Of a stretch of 64,000 nucleotides of DNA, positions 1 to 11,815 are shown one piece after another. The stretch is taken from assembly GCA_002778195.1 (NCBI GenBank), contig PCDI01000007.1, forward strand, positions 219,735-283,734, in the 5' to 3' direction. A program made the translations under genes and the position numbers. The DNA comes from Raffaelea ambrosiae (lineage: Eukaryota > Ascomycota > Sordariomycetes > Ophiostomatales > Ophiostomataceae). The first letter of the stretch is position 1. Each line of letters begins with the position of its first letter. A model generated the notes under the pieces. The model worked only from the letters and a program-made list of their open reading frames with translations. It was not told the origin of the DNA and made no database searches.

Positions 1-1
1 C

Positions 2-900
2 AAGAAGAACTCTACGGGCCCGCGGAAAGCCAACGTCCTGGGCGCCAAGAAGACGACCAAGCTGGGTGCCAAGAAGGTCACGGCCGACATCATCGACTTT
101 GACGAGGCCGAAAAGAAGGCCAAGGAGGAGGCCGAGCGCATCGAGAAGCTCGGCTATGACCCAGAAGCCGAAGAAGCCGCTGCCGCCTCGACAGCCAAGA
201 AGACGACCAAGTCGGACCCGGCCGGAATCGTGGCCCCCACGCCGGTGAGCCCGCCGCGCGGCGGGTACGGCTCGGCGTCGCACACGCGCGAAAAGTCCGC
301 GTCGGAGATGGAGCGCCTGGGCATGGGTATTGGCCGGTTAGGCTTTGGCCAGGTGGGCGGCGGCCGGCCGGCTGGTGCATCTGCAGCGAGCAACAAGAAG
401 AATGCCGGCGGGTTTGGCTCTGTCGGGCCCATCAAGGCGTCAGACGGTAAGTGGTGGTGTCCCGTGGTGTTGGTGGCGAAAGATTTGGGTTTTATTCCCC
501 CCCCAATTTTTTTTTTTGAAAAAAAAAAACCCTGTCTTGTACTGACTCCCCGTTTCTTTTCCCAGACGACGAGAAGTATGCACGGAGCAAGTTTGGCAAC
601 CAGAAGGCCATTTCGTCGGACGAGTACTTTGGCAAGGGCTCGTACGACTCGGCCGCAACATCCGAGGCCAGGACGCGGCTCCAGGGCTTTGAGGGCGCGA
701 CGTCCATCTCGTCGAATGCCTACTTTGGCCGGCCCGAGGATGAGCCGCAGGAGGAGTACGGCGACATTGAGACGGCGGCCAAGGATTTTATTCGCAAGTT
801 TGGCATCACGGCCGGCGACGACCTGGACAACCTGACGCAGGTGCTGGGCGACGGCGCAACGAAGCTGCAGGGCGCCATCCGGAACTACCTGGGCAACTGA
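2..900 (+). CDS. glo3: ADP-ribosylation factor GTPase-activating protein, Glo3/ArfGAP2-3 family (3' part)
   Basis: Partial gene: the window opens inside the coding sequence, so the N-terminal zinc-finger ArfGAP domain lies upstream. Exons are 2–446 and 566–900, joined through a 119-nt GT–AG intron (447–565) in phase 1; 259 residues are visible. The visible part has a K/E-rich stretch (DFDEAEKKAKEEAERIEKLG) and two ISSxxYFG-type motifs (KAISSDEYFGK and TSISSNAYFGR), which are the hallmark of the Glo3 regulatory motif at the C-terminus of ArfGAP2/3. It ends in an amphipathic segment (AAKDFIRKFGITAGDDLDNL) before GAIRNYLGN. By family knowledge the protein stimulates GTP hydrolysis by Arf1 on COPI coats for Golgi–ER retrograde traffic. 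The intron carries an odd T11-G-A11 inverted repeat. The family call is confident; the full length cannot be judged. Confidence 0.9.
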
Positions 901-2513
901 GCGAAGGGGCCCAGCAGTATTGCCGGATTGCCGTTTCCTCTGACGACGAAGAAGAACAAGGCCACGACGCAGACGCAAACGATGACAGCAGCAGAGACCG
1001 AGACGAAGAGCATGGAAGGCTACACGCACTAAAGACGAATGTTGAGGGGAATGAAAAGCAGTATTATCTCGAGAAACTTTTTGTTTCGACATGGCTGGCC
1101 TATCATTGCCGTTCTTCTAATCTAACGAATTTCTTTCTATGCTGGCTGAGGATAACCTCATCCCTTCTTTTTCTTTCAAGGGTACCCCCCCCCCCTCTGG
1201 TTTACCTATGTCTTATTTCTCACTGTTATCGCTGCTTGCTGCTATTATTGCTGCCCGCAATCACTTGATCTACGGCTCTCCTGCTTTTGCGTGTGCGATG
1301 AATGGGCAACGGGATTGGGAGGCGTATCAAACTTTTTTTTTCGTTTTTTTTTTCTTTTACTCTTAATTATTTGTTACTCCGTCGTCTTATGCCTCTTTTT
1401 ACTTACCTCGTGCTTTCTCCGTGTTTCCTTTTTTGGTAAGGAAAATTGTCTTCTCTTGTCCCTGTGTTATATTTATGATTTGGTCCATTCGTTTTTGGGT
1501 TTCCTGCTTTCTGGTTTGGGGGGAAGAGGAAATTCCTATTCAATGGTGAAGACGGGGTATTCTCTTTTGTTGTCGCAAAAGGTTTTCTTTATTTGAAATT
1601 TCCAATTATTGTTTTCCCAGCACTCACAAGTATTTCCCTCATAAATACAATGCATTGTCTTTCATTCCTTTTCTTTCCTCGTTTGTTTATTTTCTCCTCT
1701 TCTTTTTTTTTGTTTTTCTCCCCTTTACTGCTTTTACGGTTTGCTGTCTTAGACATTGTGGCTGGGAATGGTGGCATTCCATTCGGTCTGATGTTTTTGT
1801 TGTCTGCTTGTTGGGGCGGAGAAAAAATGGATGATGCATGACGTCGACGCAAAGAACTAGAATAACTACGTACCGAAGTATAAAAAAAAATGAAGATTTT
1901 ATTATTAAGCAACGGAGCGAGATTCTTATTTGTCTGTGCGCGTGCGTGACATGTGAAAGCGAGCGAGCTGCACCTGTCACTCTTAACAACTCGCATTGTA
2001 CGGTACATTAGGAAGAAACGATCAATCCCAACGAAAAATAATCATATGAGAACACCAAGGCACATCCTTTTCGATGGCCCGCGTTCTCATGGGGACAAGC
2101 ACAAGAACTCTTCAAAATCGAGTTAAATGGCTCTCCAACAGACAATGGCCATTTTTGGCATAGGTTCACGATGCGAAATATAATGATAAATGAAAAACAG
2201 TAGTATCCAACTCCCTATAAAACGGCTACGTGCTGGCCGTCTTGTTTTTGGTTTTATCCAATGCAGTTTTGAAGGTTCCGCTTCCCCTGCCGATCAACCA
2301 TGCAGGGACGTTCGCTTAGATGGGGAGTTCTGTTGGCTGCGGTCCGTTGCTGCGGCTGGTGGTGGGTGTGGCGAGTCCCCCATTGGCCCTTTTAAGAGTT
2401 CCCTGTCATACATACATGCACACTCCTATCCGGAACCTATTTTGGTCGCTTCCCGTTCCTGTCTGTTTTCTTTGTGTATCTGTTCCTTCTTTATCCCTGC
2501 TCTTTGTGCTCAT
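901..2513. other. Intergenic, between convergent glo3 and nitronate monooxygenase genes
   Basis: No supported gene. It holds the 3' flanks of two convergent genes. The middle (about 1330–1740) is T-rich on the + strand with an 11-C run at 1185–1195. Small open frames here translate to F/L/S-rich low-complexity sequence and are not credible. Confidence 0.6.
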
Positions 2514-3940
2514 TTACAGCTTAGCCACGACAGTGGTGGCGCCCTTCTTCAGCAGAGCAGCAGCGTCGTCGACGAGCTCGTCGACAACGGCCTTGGCAGG
2601 CTTCCGCTCATTGACAACGGCGGCGCACTGGCCCATGAGGAAGGGCCGGAACTGGTCCATGAGCTCGTCAATGTCAATTTCTTCCTCGTCGCCGCTGCCG
2701 CCGCCCTCGGTGCTCTTCTTGGAGGCCTCAACGCTGGACTTGAGGGCCTCGGGCGCCTCCGTTAGCTCGCCCGACATGAACTTGTCCAGGTCGTGCTCGT
2801 AGGGCAAGATGCCCTTGGAGGTCAGCTCCTTGATCTCGTCCTGGCGGTCCTCCTCCCAGGACAAAATGTAGGGGTTCTTGCGCACGCGCAGCGGGCGGCC
2901 CGTGAAAATGAGCGTGCGGATGGTGTCGTCAAAGCCGGCCGTGCGCACAGCCTCCTTGTGGGACTCGGGGGCGCCGGCCTCGTCGGTCAGAATGAAGCGG
3001 GTGCCGACCCAGACGGCGGAGGCACCGAGCATGAGAGCGGCGGCAACGGTCTGGCCGTTGAAGATACCGCCAGCAGCGACGACCTGGACGGGGGCGTTGT
3101 TCATGGGCGAGGTCTTGCCCTTGCAGAGGCGGACAACCTCGGGGATCAGGATGGTGGTGGGAACGTTGCCGGTGTGGCCGCCACCCTCACCACCCTGTGC
3201 GCAGATGATGTCGACACCGAGGTCGAGGCATTTCTTGACGTGCTTGGGGTGGCCGATCATGTTCATGTAGAGGATGCCGTGCTTGTGCAGGCGCTCGACA
3301 ACGTGCTTGGGGGGCACGCCGACGGCGGAGACGAACAGCTTGGCGCCGGACTCGATGACGACGTCGATGAGCTGGTCGAGCTTGCCCTTGGTGTAATCGT
3401 AGCTAGAAAAAAAAGAAGAGAAGAGAGTGTTAGTAGTAGAATCTCATGAAATGCGCCACCCATGATTAACAAAACAAAAAAAGATCCCAACTTACTTGGT
3501 CTTGCGGGCATTGCCACCGACCTGGGGCAGCAGCAGGTCTACGCCAAATGGTGCCTTCTTGTCGGTCAGATGCTCCTTGAGCTCGTCAATCTGCTCCTTC
3601 AGCATCTCGGGCGTGTAGTTGACGCCGCCAATGACACCGAGGCCGCCGGCGTTGGTGACGGCGGCAGCCAGAGCCGGGCCGGCAGCAACGTTCATGCCGG
3701 CCAGCAGGATGGGGTGGTTGATCTTGAAAAGATCGGTGAGGGGGGTGCGGATTTTCTCTGCAGAGCGAGGAGAACGGGCACATGTTAGCGAAAGAGGCAG
3801 GCACATGACAGGGAGAAGAAGCAATCGCAGCCGGCTACCGCGCAAAGACGCGCAAAAGCCAGGACAATAAAATGGTAACGGCGGACAGATGAGAAGCGAA
3901 GGGTAGATAGAAAGAGGGCAAGCTTACGAGGAGACGCCAT
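2514..3940 (-). CDS. Nitronate monooxygenase (2-nitropropane dioxygenase family)
   Basis: Three exons on the minus strand: 3928–3940 (only 13 nt, MASP plus one base), 3496–3757 and 2514–3402; introns 3758–3927 and 3403–3495. They join in frame to 387 residues, starting MASPQKIRTPLTDLFKI. The FMN TIM-barrel signatures are clear: HPILLAGMNVAAGPALAAAV near the N-terminus, NAGGLGVIGG, then AQGGEGGGHTG, whose His (about residue 168) is the catalytic/FMN-site histidine of the class, and AAGGIFNG followed by GASAVWVGTRFILTDEA near residue 250. The enzyme oxidises alkyl nitronates such as propionate-3-nitronate to carbonyl compounds plus nitrite, and is usually soluble and detoxifying. It stands divergent from the folate gene. 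The C-terminus is longer and more acidic (a GGGSGDEEEIDIDEL stretch) than in bacterial forms. The substrate cannot be read from sequence. Confidence 0.9.
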
Positions 3941-5334
3941 TGTGACTGTAGGTTGTGTGTGAAGAAGGAGAAATACGAGAGAGGCGAGAAGATCGAGCTA
4001 GGAGACGAACGCGACAGGTAGCTAAAACAATGGGGGGGGGGTATCTTAGGTAACGGAGCGTAGACACCAGGAGGGTTGACGATGTATGAATACTAGAGAA
4101 GAAAGCAAGAGAAGATCGGAGAGAATAAAACAAACATAATCAAGACACAGAAGTGGGAAACCGGGGAAAGGGCTGAAGATAAAGATGGAAGGAACGACCC
4201 TGGCTTTTGTGGTTGGCGCAACTGCCAATTCCGGGAGGAGACAAAACACGCCTTTTCTTCAGAGAGCCAGCCACATGCTGGCAGAAGCCGAGGTCCTGCA
4301 AAACCCAGTGCAGGTGGCCTGCTCTCCTCTGCAGGGCCCCAACGTGGCACTAGCGATAAAGCCGGCTTATCCTCCACAGTCAGGAGCCGGTATGGGGGTG
4401 CCGAGCAGCAGCGCAAAAGAGGGGTTGTTAATAGGGGCAGTTATTTTGGGGGTTAAGACAGCAGGTATCTTACGTTAGTCCTCCGTAGTAGTCGGTAGCC
4501 TCCTAGCGAGGGAGAACAGCCGCAAAAAGCATATGCCCCGATCATGCTACTTGGGCGACCTGGGGCGGGTTTGGAAGCAACCAAAACGGCCAGCTCGTTT
4601 GATTACATTATGGGCACATCGCAGACGAGCCGAGGTTCGGATTTTTGCGTTCTTGGATCTGCAGCCTCTTATTAGTACTAATACTGCATAGTACTATGTA
4701 CACTGTAGTAAGATACTTGGTTACTGCTTGCATCGTCTGATCCGCATGACCATGTGCCGTCCCGCCTTCGCCTTCGCCTTGCTTGCGTCTTGCTCGGTTT
4801 CGCATCCCCTTCCCCAGTTGTCCTTACGTCATGTGATGCGTGTCTCACTCCTGGTCGTGGTGACGATGCCGGCCACCGACCCCAGAACTACTCGTACCAA
4901 AGCGGTGGACCCGGGGGTGCCACGGGCCTTTATCTCGTAGCTCCTGTCGCACAGAGATCCCACTCATTAAGGTCTGCGGCGCCTGCAGTAGTCTCATCAC
5001 CTGGGGAGAGCACCGGGGAGGCGCTTCATCGTGTACTGTATACAAGCACGAATACACACTGTCCGTTTGTCGTATACTTGCACTAAATTCATACAGTGCT
5101 GGTAGCACCTTAGTACAAGGCACTGTGCTCATCCGGCCAATCATGGCCCCGTATAACTCTCAAAGAAGTTTTTCGACTCTTTTGATCAGTGATAAGCAAG
5201 AGAAAAAAAAAACCACTCCAAGACAGCCAGCTAATTGAAGCTGCTAGTGACCAATTATTGGGCAGTCCTGTGCGTTTTCCATCACCCTCCCTTTCTTCCC
5301 TCCACATTCCTCTCTGTGACGACGAGGCCACGCT
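3941..5334. other. Divergent promoter region of the nitronate monooxygenase and folate genes
   Basis: No credible gene. It contains a 10-G run (4032–4041), one TACTCGTA motif (4889–4896), one ACTATGTA motif (4693–4700) and a pyrimidine-rich stretch (about 5275–5315) just upstream of the folate gene start. Open frames of 60–110 codons here lack homology I recognise and overlap on both strands. Confidence 0.55.
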
Positions 5335-7473
5335 ATGAACGTTGTTGCCTCGCCATCTTTTCCGCGTTTGACCACTGCTGGCCAGGCTGCCCGGAACTGG
5401 GCCACGAACAGAGCGATCCTCCGTCCAACGTGGATACGACACCAACGGCTGCTGCTTGTCCCCATACAGCCTGCACGACGGCGATCGTGCTTAGCCGGTG
5501 CAGCACCACCGTTGGCTCAGCTGCCACGGCTGCTCGTGGGCGAGAACCACAACCACGTCCAGTTTGCACGTGCTGCACGTGATTCGTACCACACGAACAA
5601 CAACAGCAGCCAGCTCGGCATCAGGCCGTTGAGCGCGGGTAGCAGAAGTTGTCTGTCGTCTACGCAGGCGCGGCGGCAACGGTCCAGCACGGCAGCCGCC
5701 AGAGTGGCCTCCTCCTTTCCCGGACAGGCCATGGCGCCCACACCGGTGATGTCGGCCTGCTGCCAGGACCGAGCCCCCCCCGGGCCGCCTCCGCCGAAGA
5801 AGGCCTACATTGCCCTCGGCAGCAACCTGGGCGACCGGATCGGCTGGATCGAAAAGGCGTGCAACGAGATGGACCGCCGGGGCATCCGCGTGCGCCGCAC
5901 CAGCAGCCTCTGGGAGACGGAGCCCATGTACGTGCTGGAGCAGGACAAGTTTGCCAACGGGGTGTGCGAGGTCGAGACGGACCTGGAGCCGCTGGCCCTG
6001 CTCGACCAGCTGCAGGACATTGAGCGCAGCCTGGGCCGGCGGAAGCTCATTGACAAGGGGCCGCGCAACATCGATCTCGACATTTTGTTGTATGGCGACG
6101 AGACGGTGAACCACGAGCGGCTGACGGTGCCGCACATTGGCATGGTCGAGCGGGAGTTTGTGCTTCGGCCATTGGCACAGTAAGTTGATACAAAGGATTC
6201 ATTCTCGTCTTGCGTTTTTTTACCTTGCACGTTTCCTTCCGCTCTTCTCGCCCCCCCCCTTTTTTTTTGTCCGATCTCTCACATGCCCAGAATTGCCCCG
6301 AACGTGGCCATCGACCCGAAGCGCCCCTGGAAGCTTGTCCAGGACTACCTCAACGAGCTGCCACCCCAGCCGGAACCGCTGACACCGCTCACGCCCATCC
6401 ACGTCAGCAATACCGACGCAGAATCCAACACCAACGCCGCCGCCACCGCCGAGAAGAAGAAGACGCTGGCTCCCCCGCTGCAGGCTCTCCGCGCGGCCCG
6501 CCGCACGCGCGTCATGGCCATTCTCAACGTCACCCCCGATTCTTTCTCGGACGGCGGCCGCCACTTGGCCGAGGATGCCTCTGACGCCTCTGCCCAAGAA
6601 GCCATCCTCGAGACGGTCCGCGGCTTCATCCAGGCCGGCGCGACCATCATCGACGTGGGCGGCCAGTCGACGGCTCCCGGCCGTCCCGAGGTGTCGGTGG
6701 AGGAAGAGCTCGCCCGCGTGGTCCCCGTCATTGAGCGCATCCGCAGCGACCCGGCCTGCGAGGGCGTCGCCATCAGCGTGGACACGTACCGGGCCGCCGT
6801 GGCCGAGGCCGCCATCAAGGCGGGCGCGAACGTGATCAACGACGTCTCGGCCGGCGACATGGACGCGGCCATGCTCACGACGGTCGCCCGTCTGGGGGTG
6901 ACGGTGTGTCTCATGCACATGCGGGGGACGCCCGCGACCATGAGCCAGCTGAACGACTACAGCGACAGCGACAGCAGCGGCGACGGCAGCGACTCGGGCA
7001 AGAATGGCGGCCATGCGAACGGCCATGCGGGCAGCCACGCCGACGTGTCCTCCTCCCCCTCCTCCTCCTCCTCCTCCTCCAAAGGGACGGCCGCGCAAAT
7101 CATCGAGGCGGTCGCCCGCGAGCTGCTCCTCCGCGTGGAGGCGGCCGAGGCGGCGGGTGTGCGGCGGTGGCGGATCGTGCTGGACCCCGGCCTGGGCTTC
7201 GCCAAGGTGGGCGACCAGAACATTGACGTGCTGCGGCATCTGGCGGAACTGCGGGCCTGGCCGGGCCTGGAGGGCCTGCCGTGGCTAGTGGGCTCGAGCC
7301 GGAAGAGCTTTATCGGACGGACGACGGGCGTGGCCAAGCCGGCCGAGCGAGTGTGGGGCACGGCGGCGACGGTGGCGGCAGCAGTGCAGGGCGGGGCGGA
7401 CATTGTGCGAGTGCACGATGTGCGGGAGATGGCGCAGGTTGTGGCGATGGCAGATGCCATCTGGCGGTATTGA
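5335..7473 (+). CDS. fol1: Bifunctional folate synthesis enzyme: HPPK plus dihydropteroate synthase
   Basis: Exons 5335–6179 and 6291–7473 (intron 6180–6290, 111 nt) give 675 residues. HPPK, about residues 155–290, shows YIALGSNLGDR and the signature KGPRNIDLDILLYGDE. DHPS, about 355–675, shows MAILNVTPDSFSDGG, GATIIDVGGQSTAPG, SVDTYRAAVAEAA, LDPGLGFAK and GSSRKSFIG. Together they make dihydropteroate from 6-hydroxymethyl-dihydropterin and p-aminobenzoate; DHPS is the sulfonamide target. The first 130 residues are Arg/Ser/Ala-rich and almost free of acidic residues, which looks like a mitochondrial presequence; a shorter start at 5731 (MAPTPVMSACC) is possible. No dihydroneopterin aldolase (FolB) domain is present, unlike trifunctional yeast Fol1. 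DHPS carries an S/G/H/N-rich insert after RGTPATMSQLNDY (about 6958–7083). Confidence 0.92.
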
Positions 7474-9482
7474 GAGAGAGAGAGAGGGGGAGAGAGAGAG
7501 ACAGCATGGACGAAACAGCATTTACAACGGATACCAAATCATTTTCAACAAGACATATGAGGCGACTCGCAAGAGGAGATAGACAGCCAGAAAAGAAACA
7601 GCGAGAACACACGAGACACAAATGAAAAAGATGTTCAACCACCAGTAACAAGCATGCGGGCAACGATAGACCAGAAGTCACTTGCAACCAAGTGTAAATA
7701 TGTAGTTAGATAGGGGTTTATTTGCCCACGTCTGCGATGATCCAATGTCCTTTTTTTTTCAACAGCATAAATATTATACATCGCTACGCGTCTGCGACTG
7801 CATATTCCTCGCACACGTGCTCATCGACAAGAGGACAAAGAACGTGGTGCCAGGTTTCGTTTCTGTATAAAAATTTCAAAGAGGTTGAATTAGTGAAGAA
7901 AAAGAAGAAGAAAAGAAGAAGAAAAAAAGAATGGCCATCACCCCCCAATGCATTCGACATGGCGCGCGCTAACAACGGTCTGGCCAATCTGTGACGCGGT
8001 CCGCGCCGCTTGGCAAATATGTTTAGTGCGTCTTTTCACAGCTGAACGCACAGCCAGAATGGTGACCCAGAGCCAGTCCCATTCGTTTCCACGTCACCCT
8101 CGCCGAAAGGGGGGGGGGGGTTGCTATGTACAAAGTAGTTATTTTACACCAAAGCCCTGCAGGTGGTAGCCGCCCTGCTTTTGGCCTGGTGTCCAGCTGT
8201 CCAACCGTCCAGCCGTCGTGGGTGTTAACTAGCGGACGGCACTTGTCAGTTCTCTGGCGAGTGTGTGATTAATATTAGGGGAGCAAAGGGAGCAAAAGGG
8301 AGGGCCACCCCCTGTGCGAATCACTAACTAGCTGGGGAAAAGAAACACAGCCCCGGGACAGCGACCCCTGTTACCTAGTTGTGTATTATTACGAGCGACA
8401 TACTCGTACTCGTTGTGTGTGCGGAAGGCACGATCGTATCAGAACGCTCCTTCCTTGTTGGTGGCTGTCGTCCGTTTCTCTTTCTTCATGAAAAAATTGG
8501 TGTGAAAAATCTACGATGATCAGTTCTAGGCATTCTCTCGGCACTCTCTACCTCGTAGGCACACCCGAAAGCTTAACTACGAGAAGCGAGCGGGACAAGA
8601 CAGCGTCAGCAGATACAAGAGACCCAAGAGCACTGCCCAGGGAGCCCAAGACAAGCGGTCGGGCCCCAAGCTTTTGGGGCGAGCATTGGCAGGGCTGGCA
8701 ACCGCAGAGGCTTTGGGCAACCACAGGCCAAGCCTGGCTGTCTTTGGGTGCCAGTTCTACAGAGGTATCTTTCTTGCCATGCATGCTCTGAATGCACCTT
8801 TTTTCTCTGCTCCGCCCCCCTTCATGTTTGCTACATGCAAGGTAGGTACAAGCAGTAGTTAGTTAGTGCCTGCCATGCACGCAGCAAAAAAAAAAGGGTG
8901 TTTTGAAACCCGTGCCAAGGCGCCTAAGCACTGACACAGGAGAGCGCGCGGGAGGGAGCACGACCAACCCAGGCTTGGTGCCGTCCATGCCAAGACAGCA
9001 AATCTCTGAGTTGGCAGCCGCTGCGTGGAGAAGATGCGAGGGGAGCTGAGACTGCTGGGACTCTTTCCTTCCTGACCATTCGTTCGTGTTGGGGGCTGTG
9101 GTCGGGTCTGCAGTCGTTTTTATTGCAGGCGGTTTTTTGGGTGTTTTGGGTGTTTTTCGGTCTTTTCTGTGTCATTTGGCCTGTTTCTGGCGTTTTTCGT
9201 TTTCTCGTTCATTTGCCTGTGGCGCCCTTTTTCTTTTTCTTTTCCTTTTCTTCTTCTGGAACACGTTCCCTTTCTTCCTGCTTCTGTTTTCTTTTTTCTT
9301 TTCCTTTCATCTCCAGTCTGTCTCTCTTTGTGCATCTCTCTGCCGAGGCCGTGGTGTGATCGTTGCTTTGGATCCGAATCTGACTGATGCTCTGATATTC
9401 TCACTCTCTCCTACACCACTGTCCTTGCATTTTCCTCCCCCGTTCCTGCACTCCTTTGTCGTACACAGCCTCCGCCGACATC
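7474..9482. other. Intergenic, between the folate gene and the cation exchanger (both +)
   Basis: No gene supported. It includes a GA repeat straight after the folate stop codon (7472–7501), a purine-rich block (7893–7930), a 12-G run (8109–8120), one TACTCGTA motif (8401–8408) and a long T-rich leader (about 9110–9310) typical of fungal promoters. A CACAG just upstream of the next gene (about 9464–9468) could be the acceptor of a leader intron, but I could not fix a donor. Confidence 0.5.
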
Positions 9483-11228
9483 ATGTTTTCCAGGAGAACA
9501 CCTCGCAGCTCGGCCGACGGCGAAAAGTCGGCGGCTGCTCGCTCGTCGAGCTCGCCCATCGCCAACAGCCTGCCGGTCCACCAGGGCGACGTGGCAGCGA
9601 CCGGCCACGATGCTACCACCGGCGCCGCCGCTTCTTCTTCTTCTGGCCATCATGGCAGCGGCGGCCTCCGCCACTTCACCCTCCCCGGCAACCACGGCGC
9701 CCACGGGCCGGCCGCGCGCGACCAGATCATCAGCAGCCACAAGCGCAGCCACATGCGCTTCCACATCCGCAAGGAGGGCGATGCCGGCCGCTCGGGCATC
9801 CACCCGTTCAAGTTTCTGCGCATTGCCTTCCGGTCGTCGAGCAAGGTGTCGGCCGCCGTCAACGTCCTGTGGCCGGTGGTCCCGGCCGCGATTGCCTGCC
9901 GCTACGGCCTCGAGGAGTCGCCGCGCAACAACCTGATCGTGTTCGTCTTAGCCTACATCGCCATGGTCCCGTGCGCCAACATGATTGGCTTTGCCGGCCA
10001 GGAGCTGGCCCGCAAGGTGCCGCATGTGCTGGGCGTGCTGACCGAGACCACCATCGGCTCCATTGTCGAGATTGTGCTGTTTGTCATCCTGGTCAAGCGC
10101 AGCCTGTACCAGGTCGTCCAGGCCGCCATCCTCGGCTCCATCCTCGCCACCATGCTGCTCTGTCTGGGCCTGTGCTTCTTTGCCGGCGGCCTGCGCCGCG
10201 AGGAGCAGTCCTTCAGCGAGACCGTCAGCGAGGCCGGCAGCGGGCTGCTGCTGACCGCCGGCTTCGGCCTCGCCGTGCCGACCGTCTTCCAGCACGCCCT
10301 CGAGGGCACCGGCCAGCTGACCACCGACGAGCTGGCCCGCAAGACGCTCAACATCTCGCGCGTCACCGCCATCCTGCTGATCCTCGCCTACGCCGTCTTC
10401 GTCTACTTCCAGGCCCACACCCACCACGGTATCTACGATGAGATCTTTGAGGCCGACGAAGCCAGGGACGCCGATGCCGCCGATGAGGTCGATAAGGCCC
10501 GCCTCACCATGACCGAGTGCATCGTCGCTCTGGTCGTCTCCGTCGCCCTGGTGTCCGTCATTGCCCTGACCCTGGTCGAAAAGATCGAGTTCATAGTGGA
10601 AGAGCGCCATGTGTCGGATGCGGGCATCGGTCTGATTCTGGTGCCTCTGGTCGAAAAGGCAGCCGAGCACCTGACGGCCATTGATGAAGCGTACGTACCT
10701 GTTGTTTGTTTGTTTGTTTGTTTGTTTGTTTCTTTCTTTCTTCTTTCTTTCTTTCTTCTTTCTTCCTTTCTCTCTTTTGTGTGTGTGTTTCGTTCGAATT
10801 CTCGTCTCCTAAGTTTCATATATACATTCCCTCATTGTCTTTCTTCGCTTCCTGGCTCGCCTGCCCCGAAGATCACTTCCAACTAACACGCTTCTCCTCC
10901 GCACAGTTGGGACAACCAAATGAACTTTGCTCTCTCGCACGTCCTCGGCGCCACCCTCCAGACGGCCCTCTTTAACGGCCCGCTGGCTGTCATTGTCGCC
11001 TGGGGCCTGCACAAGCCGCTCAGCCTTGACTTTGAAATGTTTGATATCGCCATGCTGATCCTTGCTATCATCACTGTCGGCAATTTTCTCCGCGACCAGA
11101 AGAGCAACTACCTCGAGGGCTTCTTGTGCGTCATTGTCTACATTGCCATTGCCGTGGCCGCCTTCAACTACCCAAACCCGGAGACCCACGGCAGCAGCAG
11201 CACTGAGACGACAACAACACACGAGTAA
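9483..11228 (+). CDS. CAX-like Ca2+/H+ (cation/proton) exchanger, divergent 'calcium permease' type
   Basis: Exons 9483–10690 and 10907–11228, joined in phase 2 over a 216-nt intron, give 509 residues from MFSRRTPRSS. The first 120 residues are a Ser/His/basic cytosolic tail; about 10–11 hydrophobic segments follow in two blocks split by an acidic loop (about 315–345, EIFEADEARDADAADE), the usual CAX layout. Alpha-repeat segments are recognisable: GVLTETTIGSIVEIVLF at about 184–200, and VPLVEKAAEHLTAIDEAWDN at about 386–405 followed by SHVLGATLQTALFNGPLAVI. The GN that opens the canonical GNAxE signatures is missing in both, replaced by TTIGSIVE and VEKAAEH, so this is a divergent subfamily rather than a Vcx1 orthologue. 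It probably sits in the vacuolar or another endomembrane. Ion specificity cannot be inferred. Confidence 0.8.
10701..10779 (+). repeat. TGTT and TTTC microsatellite inside the exchanger intron
   Basis: Seven or so TTTG/TGTT units (10701–10730) run straight into irregular TTTC units (to about 10779). This explains why the intron, at 216 nt, is the second longest coding-region intron found here. Confidence 0.8.
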
Positions 11229-11815
11229 AGAAGGCAAGGGAAGTACGAGCTGGGGCATGCTTTTTTCTTCTTCTTTTTTTGTCTCTTCAACGTACAACAG
11301 TGCTTTCACTGAAACCTGTTTCGTATCTCCCTCTTTGTAGGCGTGCATTTGGGCTTTTTCTTTCTTTTCTCTCGTCTTTCTTTCTCTTTTGTTATTTCGA
11401 GCACGGCGCTGTTACATCTGGGGATTTCCATCTGAAATTGCGTAAAGCAAAAACGAGTGAACTCAAATTAGGATGGTCTTGGAGGGGAAGGGATATTTTT
11501 TGTCGGCGCTATGTCGAGAGAGTCAGCAGGCAAGGCATGCGTTGAAAACTACACGGGCGAGCATGGGTTCTGAAAGCGTTTTTGTTCTTCGGAAAATATA
11601 CCAGATGAGCGAGTTTATGACTATACCCTTGCCACCTGTTACCTCGATTATGAGCGAGATTGAGCAAGTCACTAGAGAAGGGTAGGCGTTAAGAGGAACT
11701 TTTAATTTCTTATATCCAAAATGCAAGAGAGTTGACTCCCCCCCAATATCCATTGCACATCGTAAACGTGAGTATATATCTCTCCCTCTCTCCCCCTTTC
11801 TCTCTATGTCACCCC
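11229..11815. other. Intergenic, 3' flanks of convergent exchanger and niaD genes
   Basis: T/C-rich on the + strand up to about 11400, then mixed sequence. I see nothing coding or structured here. Confidence 0.6.
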
